A stretch of DNA of 64,000 bases from Natronomonas gomsonensis (GTDB taxonomy: Archaea > Halobacteriota > Halobacteria > Halobacteriales > Haloarculaceae). Under the pieces are notes generated by a model. That model ran no database searches. It had not been told where the DNA came from and saw only the letters and a program-made list of their open reading frames with translations. Where the stretch lies: the NCBI RefSeq assembly GCF_024300825.1, contig NZ_CP101323.1, positions 1,612,001 through 1,676,000 of the forward strand, written 5' to 3'. This document shows, piece by piece, positions 1 to 7,452 of this stretch. The first letter of the stretch is position 1, and each line of letters starts with the position of its first letter. The position numbers and the translations under genes are program-made.

Positions 1-511
1 TAGAATCACCGTCATAATATTCACCGAAAATAGCGGTCAAGCTGACTTCGTCTTCGATTTGATTGTTATTAGAAAAGCTTCCGTATGGTCGATTAGTTGC
101 CTGCGGGTCAATATAGTCGTTAGTCTGGATGGTACCGTTAATTCCGCTCAAGACTTGTGTTCCGCCGATAGTGACACTAGTCGGAGGAACGTACACAATA
201 GCTCCTTCAGTGCCCTGGTTTTTGACCTCGAATAGCTCGTGGACCTTCGTCTTAGCATCCTGATTAATTCCCTGACCACCTTCACCACTATTGTCGAGAG
301 TTACTGAAACTTCACCGGAGTCAGATTTGTCCGCGAACACACTATTTTTTCCAGTTGTGGGATCAAGCGCCAAGTATGCATTATTATCGTCCGCAACGTT
401 CACAGACACAGTACGCTCGGCACTCACACTCGTAAACGCGCCCGAGCCGACGAGCGCACTCGCACCCACTGCTGCACTACCCGCACCGATCAAGAATTTG
501 CGTCGTTCCAT
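1..511 (-). CDS. Tat-exported DUF1102-like protein (3' end outside window)
   Basis: The reading frame starts at ATG 509-511 and runs off the left edge, so only about 170 N-terminal residues are visible. They begin MERRKFLIGAG, a twin-arginine signal, followed by a hydrophobic stretch and GSGAFTSVSAER, the N-terminal signature of haloarchaeal DUF1102-like exported proteins. The mature part is rich in Asn, Thr, Asp and Gly with beta-strand character and looks extracellular. An AGGTG ribosome-binding-like sequence lies about 10 bases upstream of the start. The protein at 1733-2620 has the same signal architecture, so the two are probably paralogues. Function is unknown; the export prediction is firm, the family name less so. 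Confidence 0.75.
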   Translation of the reverse strand, partial: MERRKFLIGAGSAAVGASALVGSGAFTSVSAERTVSVNVADDNNAYLALDPTTGKNSVFADKSDSGEVSVTLDNSGEGGQGINQDAKTKVHELFEVKNQGTEGAIVYVPPTSVTIGGTQVLSGINGTIQTNDYIDPQATNRPYGSFSNNNQIEDEVSLTAIFGEYYDGDS

Positions 512-846
512 GTTGTTTTCACCTTGGTTTCCGCGCGGCCCCACGCCCCCACATTTCGCGTCGACCGACCGGGCGTCAGTGGCTCCGCGCTTACTCACCC
601 CAAAGGGAGGACACCCCTTCTGTATGCACCGGCAGAACCGAACACAGCCCCGACCTGCGAATAGACACGAGAGGGGTGAATCGCTCACAGCCCTATCCTG
701 AACCAACCCTGAGAGACGCTTAATCGGCCATTAATTGCGGTATCACCGAGGAATAGAGCAATATCTAGGCCGTTTCGGCGTGGTTTTACCGGTCGTGCCG
801 TAGCTCGAAGCCGAATCAGCGCCTAACAGACGCCCGTGAAAAGTAG

Positions 847-870
847 AAACCGACCGCACTCGGTCGGTTT
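847..870. terminator. Perfect 10-bp stem-loop in the intergenic region
   Basis: AAACCGACCG and CGGTCGGTTT pair perfectly around a CACT loop and run into a short T tract on the plus strand. It sits alone in the 634-bp gap between the divergently transcribed genes at 511 and 1146. It resembles a terminator but no plus-strand gene ends in front of it. The rest of this gap is AT-richer, with TATA-like stretches near 1009-1019 and 1093-1102, and I see no other gene in it. Confidence 0.4.
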
Positions 871-1145
871 TACCAGAGCGCGCGCGAGAATCAGCGGGAT
901 TATTTCACAGTGACATCTGTAGATTTTCGAATCCAGTCACTTGTTCGAAGCTGCGGTTCGAAAGGCACAAACAGGCCCTTATAAACGACCTCTCCCTAAT
1001 CGCCGTCCAATTATATACCAACTATACAAAACCGCCATACTACAGCCGGATTTACACCATAATTTCAGCTCAAACCGCAAAACCATCGCCGGGCTTAATT
1101 AGTGCGACCCGCGTCAGACAACATGTAGTCCTCTGGTGGGGGAAC

Positions 1146-1736
1146 ATGAGTCTGAAAGGAACCACAATCTCCGATTCGGTGTCGCCCTCTGAGAACGGTT
1201 CGTCGCTACCGCGCGACGAGGTCTTCGAGGTACTCAGTAACGCCCGGCGCCGCTGTGCGCTGCAGTATCTGAAACAACAGGACGACCGACGGGTCGAGCT
1301 ACGCGAGCTCGTCGACCACGTCACCGCGTGGGAAAACGACACCACGACGGCCGAAATCGACAGCGCCGAGCGTAAACGCGTCTACACCGCGCTGCGGCAG
1401 AATCACCTGCCGAAGCTCGACGACGCCGGTATCATCGAGTACGAACACATGCGCGGGGAAGTGGAGTTGACCGAGGATGCACGCGAAGTCCAGATGTATC
1501 TGGAGTTCGTCCCGCACAACGACATCCCGTGGAGCGAGTACTATCTCGGCCTGTCGGCGGTGGGGGCGGCGCTCGTCGCCGCCGTGTGGGTGGGGGTGTA
1601 CCCCTTCGGTGAACTGTCCGGTCTTGGACTCTCTGTGATTCTCATCGCGCTGTTCGCCGTTTCTGCTGCGGTTCACACCTACGACGCCGCACGGAACCGT
1701 ATCGGCTCCGAGAAATACGAGGTGTGTGACGAATGA
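1146..1736 (+). CDS. Membrane-anchored winged-helix regulator (DUF7344-like)
   Basis: A 196-residue protein. Residues about 20-120 form a haloarchaeal winged-helix domain, with SNARRRCALQYL in the first helix and EYEHMRGEVELTEDA as the wing and end. Two closely spaced membrane segments follow, at about 133-172. This layout of a cytoplasmic HTH tethered to the membrane is common in Halobacteria and is read as a signal-responsive transcription factor. A GGTGGGGG sequence about 5 bases upstream supports the ATG. The gene overlaps the next one by ATGA, so the regulator and the Tat-exported protein are translationally coupled. Ligand and targets are unknown; autoregulation of this small operon is my inference. 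Confidence 0.8.
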   Translation: MSLKGTTISDSVSPSENGSSLPRDEVFEVLSNARRRCALQYLKQQDDRRVELRELVDHVTAWENDTTTAEIDSAERKRVYTALRQNHLPKLDDAGIIEYEHMRGEVELTEDAREVQMYLEFVPHNDIPWSEYYLGLSAVGAALVAAVWVGVYPFGELSGLGLSVILIALFAVSAAVHTYDAARNRIGSEKYEVCDE

Positions 1737-2620
1737 AGCGCCGCAGCGTTCTCGCCTCGATGGGCGCGTTCACGGCGAGTGGAAGTCTGGTGATGGGGTC
1801 GGGGGCGTTCACGTCGGCGGAGGTCGAACGAGACGTGAATATCGACGTAGTTGGGGACCCGTATGCGTTTCTTGGGTTGCGATACCCAAACGAGGACGGG
1901 ACGTATCCGCCTGAAGACGAACCGAATGGGACGCCGCCGGAGACCCTGTCGGTCAACGGCGAAACGAATCTATTCCGAGCGACACATAATTTTGCTACTA
2001 ACGATCCGATAGAGACGTTTTCAGTAAAACCGTCCGACGATTCCAGTATTGATGAAGAAAATCTCGACTGGGAATTTTGGGACGACGAAGAGGAATCAGA
2101 TACGTTCTGCTCTGGTTGCCACGCAAACGTGATGATCGATATTTCAGACTGTACTAAAGGCGCGAAAATGAATATCGAGGTGGAAATCTCAGCTGAAGGC
2201 ACAGGATTTAGTGTCTCGGCGGAGCGTGAATTCACCATCGAGTGTCAGAATCCCTCTAATGGGAATTCTGGAGCTACCACAGCAGAATTCAAAGGGAAGA
2301 GCGGACAATTCAGGTACGAGGAAGGGTCGGTCAACGAGACATCATTGCGTGCGTGGTATCTCGATGAAAACGATGAAATCGCCTCAATTGAGCCCAATAA
2401 GGACCCCGTCAAATCGCCCGGAAAAATCAATTTAAACAACTTCGGTGTTCAGTCACCATCCATATTCGCGATCGAATTCATCTCTGAGGGTACGTTTTTC
2501 ATTCGAGAAACGTGGGAATCGTGTAGCTTCAGTGGCGGGACGACAGAGGCAGTAGAACTGACTCAACAAGATTTCTGTGATAAGATTGAGGATTGCGATA
2601 GCACATCATCTCCCTGTTGA
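1733..2620 (+). CDS. Tat-exported DUF1102-like protein
   Basis: A 295-residue exported protein. It starts MKRRSVLASMGAF, a twin-arginine signal, then GSGAFTSAEVERDV, the same signature as the partial gene at the left edge. The remainder is acidic and Asn/Ser-rich, with six or more cysteines in two clusters (FCSGCHANVMIDISDC near residues 125-140 and CDKIEDCDSTSSPC at the C-terminus). That suggests disulfides or metal binding outside the cell, which is unusual for a haloarchaeal surface protein. Its start overlaps the stop of the HTH membrane protein. Base composition is AT-richer than the core genes downstream, hinting at accessory DNA. Function is unknown. Confidence 0.75.
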   Translation: MKRRSVLASMGAFTASGSLVMGSGAFTSAEVERDVNIDVVGDPYAFLGLRYPNEDGTYPPEDEPNGTPPETLSVNGETNLFRATHNFATNDPIETFSVKPSDDSSIDEENLDWEFWDDEEESDTFCSGCHANVMIDISDCTKGAKMNIEVEISAEGTGFSVSAEREFTIECQNPSNGNSGATTAEFKGKSGQFRYEEGSVNETSLRAWYLDENDEIASIEPNKDPVKSPGKINLNNFGVQSPSIFAIEFISEGTFFIRETWESCSFSGGTTEAVELTQQDFCDKIEDCDSTSSPC

Positions 2621-2847
2621 GTGGTTCAACCTGTTGTTCTCGTTTCCGTTTGAAGACGGAAGCCCCTCTCCAATTTTTCATAACCGGTCCAAACATCCGA
2701 AAGGTAGCTGTAATTCCCGGTTGATTATGAACTAGGAATGGAGTAGATCCCCGATTAAGATATAACCAGATTACGGACATGCAAGCAAAAGGCAGCCATT
2801 ATCAGCACATTCACGGTTGAGATATCTAAGCCAGGAGGAGTGGTTCA

Positions 2848-2970
2848 ATGGCTCTGAGCAAAAACCGCAATACAGCAGCCGATTATGAAACTTCACTGCT
2901 TGAAAACCAGCGAGCAATTGGCGGTGTCGAGTGCCCATTCTACATCAAGTATAGTGTCGTATCCATCTAA
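2848..2970 (+). CDS. Possible 40-residue small protein
   Basis: A short frame starting MALSKNRNTAADYETSLLEN and ending at TAA 2968-2970. It is preceded at 2833-2840 by AGGAGGAG, a strong Shine-Dalgarno match with about 7 bases of spacing. There is no recognisable domain and a single cysteine. It lies in the 664-bp gap between the Tat protein and the mutase, where no longer gene is convincing. The ribosome-binding site is the main support, so this remains a candidate only. Confidence 0.3.
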   Translation: MALSKNRNTAADYETSLLENQRAIGGVECPFYIKYSVVSI

Positions 2971-3106
2971 GAGCGTCTCTATTCGGGGGTTATCTACTCA
3001 AGGTGTTCATTTCCTAGTCGCCATTCGAAAGGTGGAACAGCAGTGTCTACCGGACAGTCATCAGAGCATGAATGAGCCTCTGTCCACTCACAAGCCGCGT
3101 ATTCGG

Positions 3107-3243
3107 TGATTAGAGCCATCTGACCGGTTATGAAAACTCAAGCGAATTCTCTCGAAGGGGTTCAGATACGCCCTGTTATTGGAGTCGGTCAAAAACTGCG
3201 TATCGTATTGTTTACAGCGATATCTCTGCTTTTTTGAGGAGAC
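3107..3243 (-). pseudogene. Possible transposase N-terminal fragment
   Basis: On the minus strand this stretch reads [20 protein letters not shown] followed by about 25 further residues to a stop. The pattern QRYxCKxCDxxF is typical of the zinc-ribbon near the N-terminus of several haloarchaeal transposases, here with the second cysteine changed to tyrosine. Both ends run into unrelated sequence (a stop on one side, the mutase promoter region on the other), so if genuine it is a decayed relic. The local AT-richness agrees with mobile DNA. Support is motif-level only. Confidence 0.22.
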
Positions 3244-3283
3244 TCGCCAACCCTTAAGCCCCGTCCGACCCCTTTCTCTAATA

Positions 3284-4960
3284 ATGTTCGACCCCGACGA
3301 CCTCGAAGCCATCCGCGAGGGCCACGAGGACTGGACCGAGGACACCTTTGGCCCCACCGTCGAGCGCTTCGGGGAGCGCAAAGAGCAGTTCACGACCGAC
3401 ACCGGCGGCCAGGAGGTCGACCCCCTCTACACCCCCGCCGACATCGCCGACATCGACTACGATGAGGACATCGGCTTCCCCGGCGAGTCGCCGTACACCC
3501 GCGGCGTCTACTCGACGATGCACCGCGGCCGACTGTGGACGATGCGGCAGTACGCCGGCATGGGCACCGCCAGCGAGACCAACGAGCGATTCAACTACCT
3601 GATGGACGAGGGCCAAACCGGCCTCTCTATGGCCTTCGATTTGCCGACCCAGATGGGCTACGACTCCGACAGCGAGATGGCCGAAGGCGAGGTCGGCAAA
3701 AGCGGCGTCGCCATCGACTCTCTCGACGACATGGAGACCGTCTTCGAGGGCATCCCGCTGGACGAAGTCTCGACCTCGATGACCATCAACGCCCCCGCGT
3801 CAGTGCTGTTGGCGATGTACATCGCCGTCGGCGACCGACAGGGCGTCGACCGCGAGGAGCTGCGGGGGACCATCCAAAACGACATCCTCAAGGAGTACAT
3901 CGCCCGCAACACCTACATCTTCCCGCCGGAACCGTCGATGCGCATCATCACGGACATCTTCGAGTTCTGCGCCGAGGAGGTCCCGAGCTTCAACACCATC
4001 TCCATCTCGGGGTATCACATCCGCGAAGCGGGCGCGACCGCCGCACAGGAAATCGCCTTCACGCTCGCCGACGGCGTCGAATACGTCGAAGCCGCCATCG
4101 ACGCCGGCCTCGACGTCGACGAGTTCGCCCCCCAGCTCTCATTCTTCTTCAACGCCCACAACAACGTCTTAGAGGAGGTCGCGAAGTTCCGGGCCGCACG
4201 CCGGATGTGGTACCGAATCATGGAGGAACGCTTCGACGCCGAGAAACCCGCCTCCAAGCAGTTGAAGTTCCACACCCAGACCGCCGGGTCGACGCTGACC
4301 GCCCAGCAGGTCGAGAACAACGTCGTCCGCGTGGCCTATCAGGCACTCGCCGCCGTGTTGGGTGGCACCCAGAGCCTCCACACCAACGGCAAAGACGAAG
4401 CGCTCAGCCTGCCGACCGAGAAATCCGTCCGCACCGCCCTGCGAACCCAGCAAATCCTCGCCCACGAGTCCGGCGCCGCCGACACCATCGACCCGCTTGC
4501 GGGCAGTTATTACGTCGAATCGCTGACCGACGAACTCGAAAGCGAGGCCTTCGACATCCTCGACGACATCGACGACCGCGGCGGGATGCGGCAGGCCGTC
4601 GAGAGCGGCTGGGTCCAAGGGGAGATTCAGGACGTGGCCTTCGAGCGCCAACGGGAAATCGAGACGGGCGAGCGAATCATCGTCGGCGTCAACGAGTATC
4701 AGGTCGACGAGGACCCCAAAGAGGACATCGAGGAGGTCTCCGAGGAGGAACAACAGCAACAGAAAGAACGCGTCCAGGCGATTCGCGACGACCGCGACCA
4801 GGCGGCCGTCGACGATGCTCTCGCCGACCTCAAAGCGGCCGCCGAAGGTGACGAAAACGTCATGCCCTACATCGTCGACGCGGTGAAGGCCTACGCGACG
4901 ACCGGCGAAATCTGTAACGCGATGCGCGACGTCTTCGGCGAGTACCGCGCCGGCGTCTGA
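3284..4960 (+). CDS. mcmA: Methylmalonyl-CoA mutase, large (catalytic) subunit
   Basis: A 558-residue protein that isomerises (R)-methylmalonyl-CoA to succinyl-CoA, linking propionate and odd-chain or amino-acid catabolism to the central cycle. The substrate-binding barrel is complete: [20 protein letters not shown] near residues 70-90, [12 protein letters not shown], and [20 protein letters not shown] near 245-265. The C-terminal cobalamin-binding domain is absent and the protein ends after FGEYRAGV, as in archaea where the B12 subunit is a separate gene; that subunit is not in this window. ATG 3284 is chosen because an upstream in-frame start adds an unrelated Cys-rich extension, and CTTAAG at 3253-3258 is well placed for a leaderless transcript. 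The epimerase follows 40 bp later. Confidence 0.96.
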   Translation: MFDPDDLEAIREGHEDWTEDTFGPTVERFGERKEQFTTDTGGQEVDPLYTPADIADIDYDEDIGFPGESPYTRGVYSTMHRGRLWTMRQYAGMGTASETNERFNYLMDEGQTGLSMAFDLPTQMGYDSDSEMAEGEVGKSGVAIDSLDDMETVFEGIPLDEVSTSMTINAPASVLLAMYIAVGDRQGVDREELRGTIQNDILKEYIARNTYIFPPEPSMRIITDIFEFCAEEVPSFNTISISGYHIREAGATAAQEIAFTLADGVEYVEAAIDAGLDVDEFAPQLSFFFNAHNNVLEEVAKFRAARRMWYRIMEERFDAEKPASKQLKFHTQTAGSTLTAQQVENNVVRVAYQALAAVLGGTQSLHTNGKDEALSLPTEKSVRTALRTQQILAHESGAADTIDPLAGSYYVESLTDELESEAFDILDDIDDRGGMRQAVESGWVQGEIQDVAFERQREIETGERIIVGVNEYQVDEDPKEDIEEVSEEEQQQQKERVQAIRDDRDQAAVDDALADLKAAAEGDENVMPYIVDAVKAYATTGEICNAMRDVFGEYRAGV

Positions 4961-5000
4961 GTCGGGAGGTTATTTCTCCCTCGGCGACCGACGGAAACGC

Positions 5001-5384
5001 ATGCGCTTCGACCACGCCGGCGTCGCCACCGAGAACGCCGAGAGCCTCGCCTTCCGCTACGAGGACATCTTCGGCTGTGACATCGCCCACGAGGAACGGT
5101 TCGGGGACCTCCGAGTCATCTTTCTGGAACTCGAAAACGGCTACTTCGAGCTGCTTGAACCCCAAGAGGAGGGAACCATCTCGAAGTATCTGGAGAACAA
5201 CGGCCCCGGGCTCCACCACATCGCCATAGAGACCGACGACATCGACGCCGCCCTCGAACGGGCTGAATCGGCCGGCGTCGAGTTGATAGACGAGGAACCC
5301 CGTCCCGGCGCGTGGGGTCACGACGTTGCGTTCCTCCACCCGAAATCGACCGGCGGAACCCTCATCGAGTTCGTCGAACACTGA
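5001..5384 (+). CDS. mce: Methylmalonyl-CoA epimerase
   Basis: A 127-residue vicinal-oxygen-chelate (glyoxalase-fold) protein that interconverts (S)- and (R)-methylmalonyl-CoA, supplying the isomer used by the mutase just upstream. The metal-ligand positions of the family are visible: His5 in MRFDHAGVA, Glu50 in YFELLEP, His72/His73 in GLHHIAIE, and Glu123 in TLIEFVEH. Length matches the single-domain family. It lies 40 bp after the mutase in the same direction, so co-transcription is likely. The combination mcm-mce makes the assignment strong. Confidence 0.93.
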   Translation: MRFDHAGVATENAESLAFRYEDIFGCDIAHEERFGDLRVIFLELENGYFELLEPQEEGTISKYLENNGPGLHHIAIETDDIDAALERAESAGVELIDEEPRPGAWGHDVAFLHPKSTGGTLIEFVEH

Positions 5385-5429
5385 CACGACGCCGGCACGC
5401 TTTTTCTCTCGGCCATCAACCACCCCGAC

Positions 5430-6443
5430 GTGACCCTCTCGACCCCGCTGTGTGGGGCTCTCGGAATCGAGTACCCCATCGTCCAAGCGCCCATCGGCAG
5501 CGCGACCCGCCCCGAGTTGGCGGCAGCAGTATCGAACGCCGGCGGCCTCGGAACGCTGGCGGTGACGTGGCGGCCGCCCGACCGAGCCGCCGAATTCGTC
5601 GAGCGAACCCGCGAGCGTACCGACCGCCCCTTCGCCGTCAACGTCGTCCTCGACTCCGAAGCCAAGGAGGTCGCCACCGAGGACCACCTCGATGCGGTCC
5701 TCGATGCCGGCGTTCCAGCCGTCTCGTTTTCCTTCGGCGATGCGACACCGTACATCGAACGCGTCCACGACGGAGGCGCGTCGGCGCTCGTCACCGTCGG
5801 CAGCGCCGAGGAAGCCGAGGTAGCCGCCAAGGCTGGTGCGGACGTAATCGTCGCACAGGGCTGGGAGTCGGGCGGCCACGTCCAAAGCGAGGTCGCAACC
5901 CTGCCGCTCGTCCCGCGCGTCGCCGACGCCGTCGACGTTCCGGTCGTCGCCGCCGGCGGTATCGCCGACGGCCGCGGCGTCGCCGCAGTCCTCGCCGACG
6001 GCGCCGACGGTGCATGGCTCGGAACCCGATTCGTCGCTACCGAAGAGGCCGCCGTCGAGAATCACTACCGGGAGCGCATCGTCGACGCCGAGGAGACCGA
6101 GACGCTGTACTCCGAACTGTTCGATATCGGGTGGAAAGGGATGCCCCACCGCGTTCTCCACAACAGCACCACGGAAAACTGGGAACAAGCGGGCCGGCCC
6201 GCCCCCGGCGACCGACCGGGCGAGGGCGAGACAATCGCCGAGTACCCCGGCGGCCACCCAATCGTGCGCTACGGCGACGACCTCCCGATGGAGGGCGTCG
6301 AGGGTGACCTCGAAGCGTTGGCGCTGTACGCAGGACAGAGCAGCGGTCTCACCGAGGAGGTACAGCCAGCTGCAGACGTGGTCGAAGAGTTGGTCGCCGA
6401 AACCGAAGCGAGAATCGACCAGCTATCGCAGTTGGTCCAGTAG
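5430..6443 (+). CDS. NAD(P)H-dependent flavin oxidoreductase / nitronate monooxygenase family
   Basis: A 337-residue FMN-binding TIM-barrel protein starting at GTG 5430. The N-terminal GIEYPIVQAPIG, the barrel motif GWESGGH near residues 148-154 (the His is the usual catalytic residue) and the phosphate-binding AAGGIADGRGVAA near 173-185 define the 2-nitropropane dioxygenase-like family. Members oxidise nitronates or reduce enoyl groups; the physiological substrate here is not evident. The C-terminus is highly acidic. It lies 45 bp after mce and may share its transcript, but no functional link to methylmalonyl-CoA is established. Confidence 0.85.
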   Translation: MTLSTPLCGALGIEYPIVQAPIGSATRPELAAAVSNAGGLGTLAVTWRPPDRAAEFVERTRERTDRPFAVNVVLDSEAKEVATEDHLDAVLDAGVPAVSFSFGDATPYIERVHDGGASALVTVGSAEEAEVAAKAGADVIVAQGWESGGHVQSEVATLPLVPRVADAVDVPVVAAGGIADGRGVAAVLADGADGAWLGTRFVATEEAAVENHYRERIVDAEETETLYSELFDIGWKGMPHRVLHNSTTENWEQAGRPAPGDRPGEGETIAEYPGGHPIVRYGDDLPMEGVEGDLEALALYAGQSSGLTEEVQPAADVVEELVAETEARIDQLSQLVQ

Positions 6444-6580
6444 AAGCAAGCATCCGCGAGCGCCGAAGGCGCGAGCGGTTCGCGGCGACGAGGTCGAAGG
6501 CCGAGTCGCCGGTAGTTTTTCCCCAAGTTTTTGCGAGGAGAGGTTCGCGCGCTGCGCGAACCCGACGAAGTAAAAAGTGG
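6444..6580. repeat. GC-rich intergenic repeat element, copy 1
   Basis: Between two convergent genes. Positions 6450-6478 match 10182-10210 in inverted orientation at 28 of 29 bases and form an imperfect hairpin (CCGC..GCGCC, loop GAA, GGCGC..GCGG). A second hairpin with arms GGTTCGCGC and GCGCGAACC follows near 6543-6564, flanked by TTTTT and AAAAA tracts. The second copy has the same order of parts. It probably also serves as a bidirectional terminator. Confidence 0.65.
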
Positions 6581-6582
6581 GT

Positions 6583-7452
6583 TTAGTAGAACTCGCGAAC
6601 CAGGTCCATCGCGTCGTCGGGCGCGCCGTCGGGGATGTCGTTCATCGGCGCTTCGATGCCCTCGCGCTTCTCGAAGCCGACGGAACTGTCGTCCTGATAG
6701 ATGACGCCCTGATACTCCTTGTCGCGGTCCATGATGAGGTCCTTCGCGGCGTCGTAGTCGGAGGAATCGTGGTCGAAGTCGTCGTCAGCCACGTCGACGA
6801 TGGCGTCGCGGAAGTAGTCGTAGGTGTCGACGTCGTTGAACGTCACACACGGCGAATAAACGTTCACGAAGCCGAAGCCGTCGTGTTCGATGGCCTTCTG
6901 GACGATTTCGGCGTGTCGCTGGGAGTCCGAAGAGAACGATTGTGCGATGAACGTCCCGCCCGCGGCGAGCGCCAGCGCCAGTGGGTTGACCGGCTGTTGG
7001 TTCGTCCCGTCCGGCGAGGTGGAGGTCTCGAAGTCCTCACGGGAGGTCGGCGAGAACTGCCCTTTCGTCAGGCCGTAGATGCGGTTGTCCATGACGACGT
7101 ACGTCATATCGACGTTCCGGCGGACCGCGTGGACGAAGTGGCCGGCCCCGATGGAGTAGCCGTCGCCGTCGCCGCCGGCGACCATCACTTCGAGTTCGGG
7201 GTTGGCCATCTTCACGCCCGTCCCGACGGGGAGGGCGCGGCCGTGGACACCGTGCAGCGCATACGAGTGCATGTACGTCCCGATTTTACCGGAACAACCG
7301 ATGCCGGCGACGACGAACGTGTTGTCGGGGTCGTTGCCGGTTTCGGCCAGCGCTTTCATCATGCCGTTCATCGTCCCGAAGTCACCGCAGCCGGGACACC
7401 ACGTGGGCTGTTTGTCGGATTTGAAATCCGTGAATCGAATGTCGGAACTCAT
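6583..7452 (-). CDS. korB: 2-oxoacid:ferredoxin oxidoreductase, beta subunit
   Basis: A 289-residue thiamine-diphosphate subunit that decarboxylates a 2-oxoacid to its CoA thioester and reduces ferredoxin. WCPGCGDFG (residues 18-26) and GIGCSGKIG (about 50-58) supply cysteines for the Fe-S cluster, with another in YSPCVTF. GDGDGYSIGAGHF (about 94-106) with VVMDNRIYGLTKGQ is the ThDP/Mg site. Its ATG overlaps the stop of the alpha subunit by 4 bp, so translation is coupled. Haloarchaea have pyruvate and 2-oxoglutarate versions; sequence alone does not let me fix the substrate, though the long alpha-gamma partner fits both. Confidence 0.93.
   Translation of the reverse strand: MSSDIRFTDFKSDKQPTWCPGCGDFGTMNGMMKALAETGNDPDNTFVVAGIGCSGKIGTYMHSYALHGVHGRALPVGTGVKMANPELEVMVAGGDGDGYSIGAGHFVHAVRRNVDMTYVVMDNRIYGLTKGQFSPTSREDFETSTSPDGTNQQPVNPLALALAAGGTFIAQSFSSDSQRHAEIVQKAIEHDGFGFVNVYSPCVTFNDVDTYDYFRDAIVDVADDDFDHDSSDYDAAKDLIMDRDKEYQGVIYQDDSSVGFEKREGIEAPMNDIPDGAPDDAMDLVREFY

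Noticed and set aside
2885-3109. Plus-strand 74-codon frame
   Set aside because: No ribosome-binding site, no family features, and it overlaps the better supported small frame at 2848.
4860-6257. Long minus-strand frame of 465 codons across mce and the flavin oxidoreductase
   Set aside because: It is antisense to two clear families; the composition (Gly/Val/Asp runs) is that of a mirrored GC-rich gene and there is no domain.
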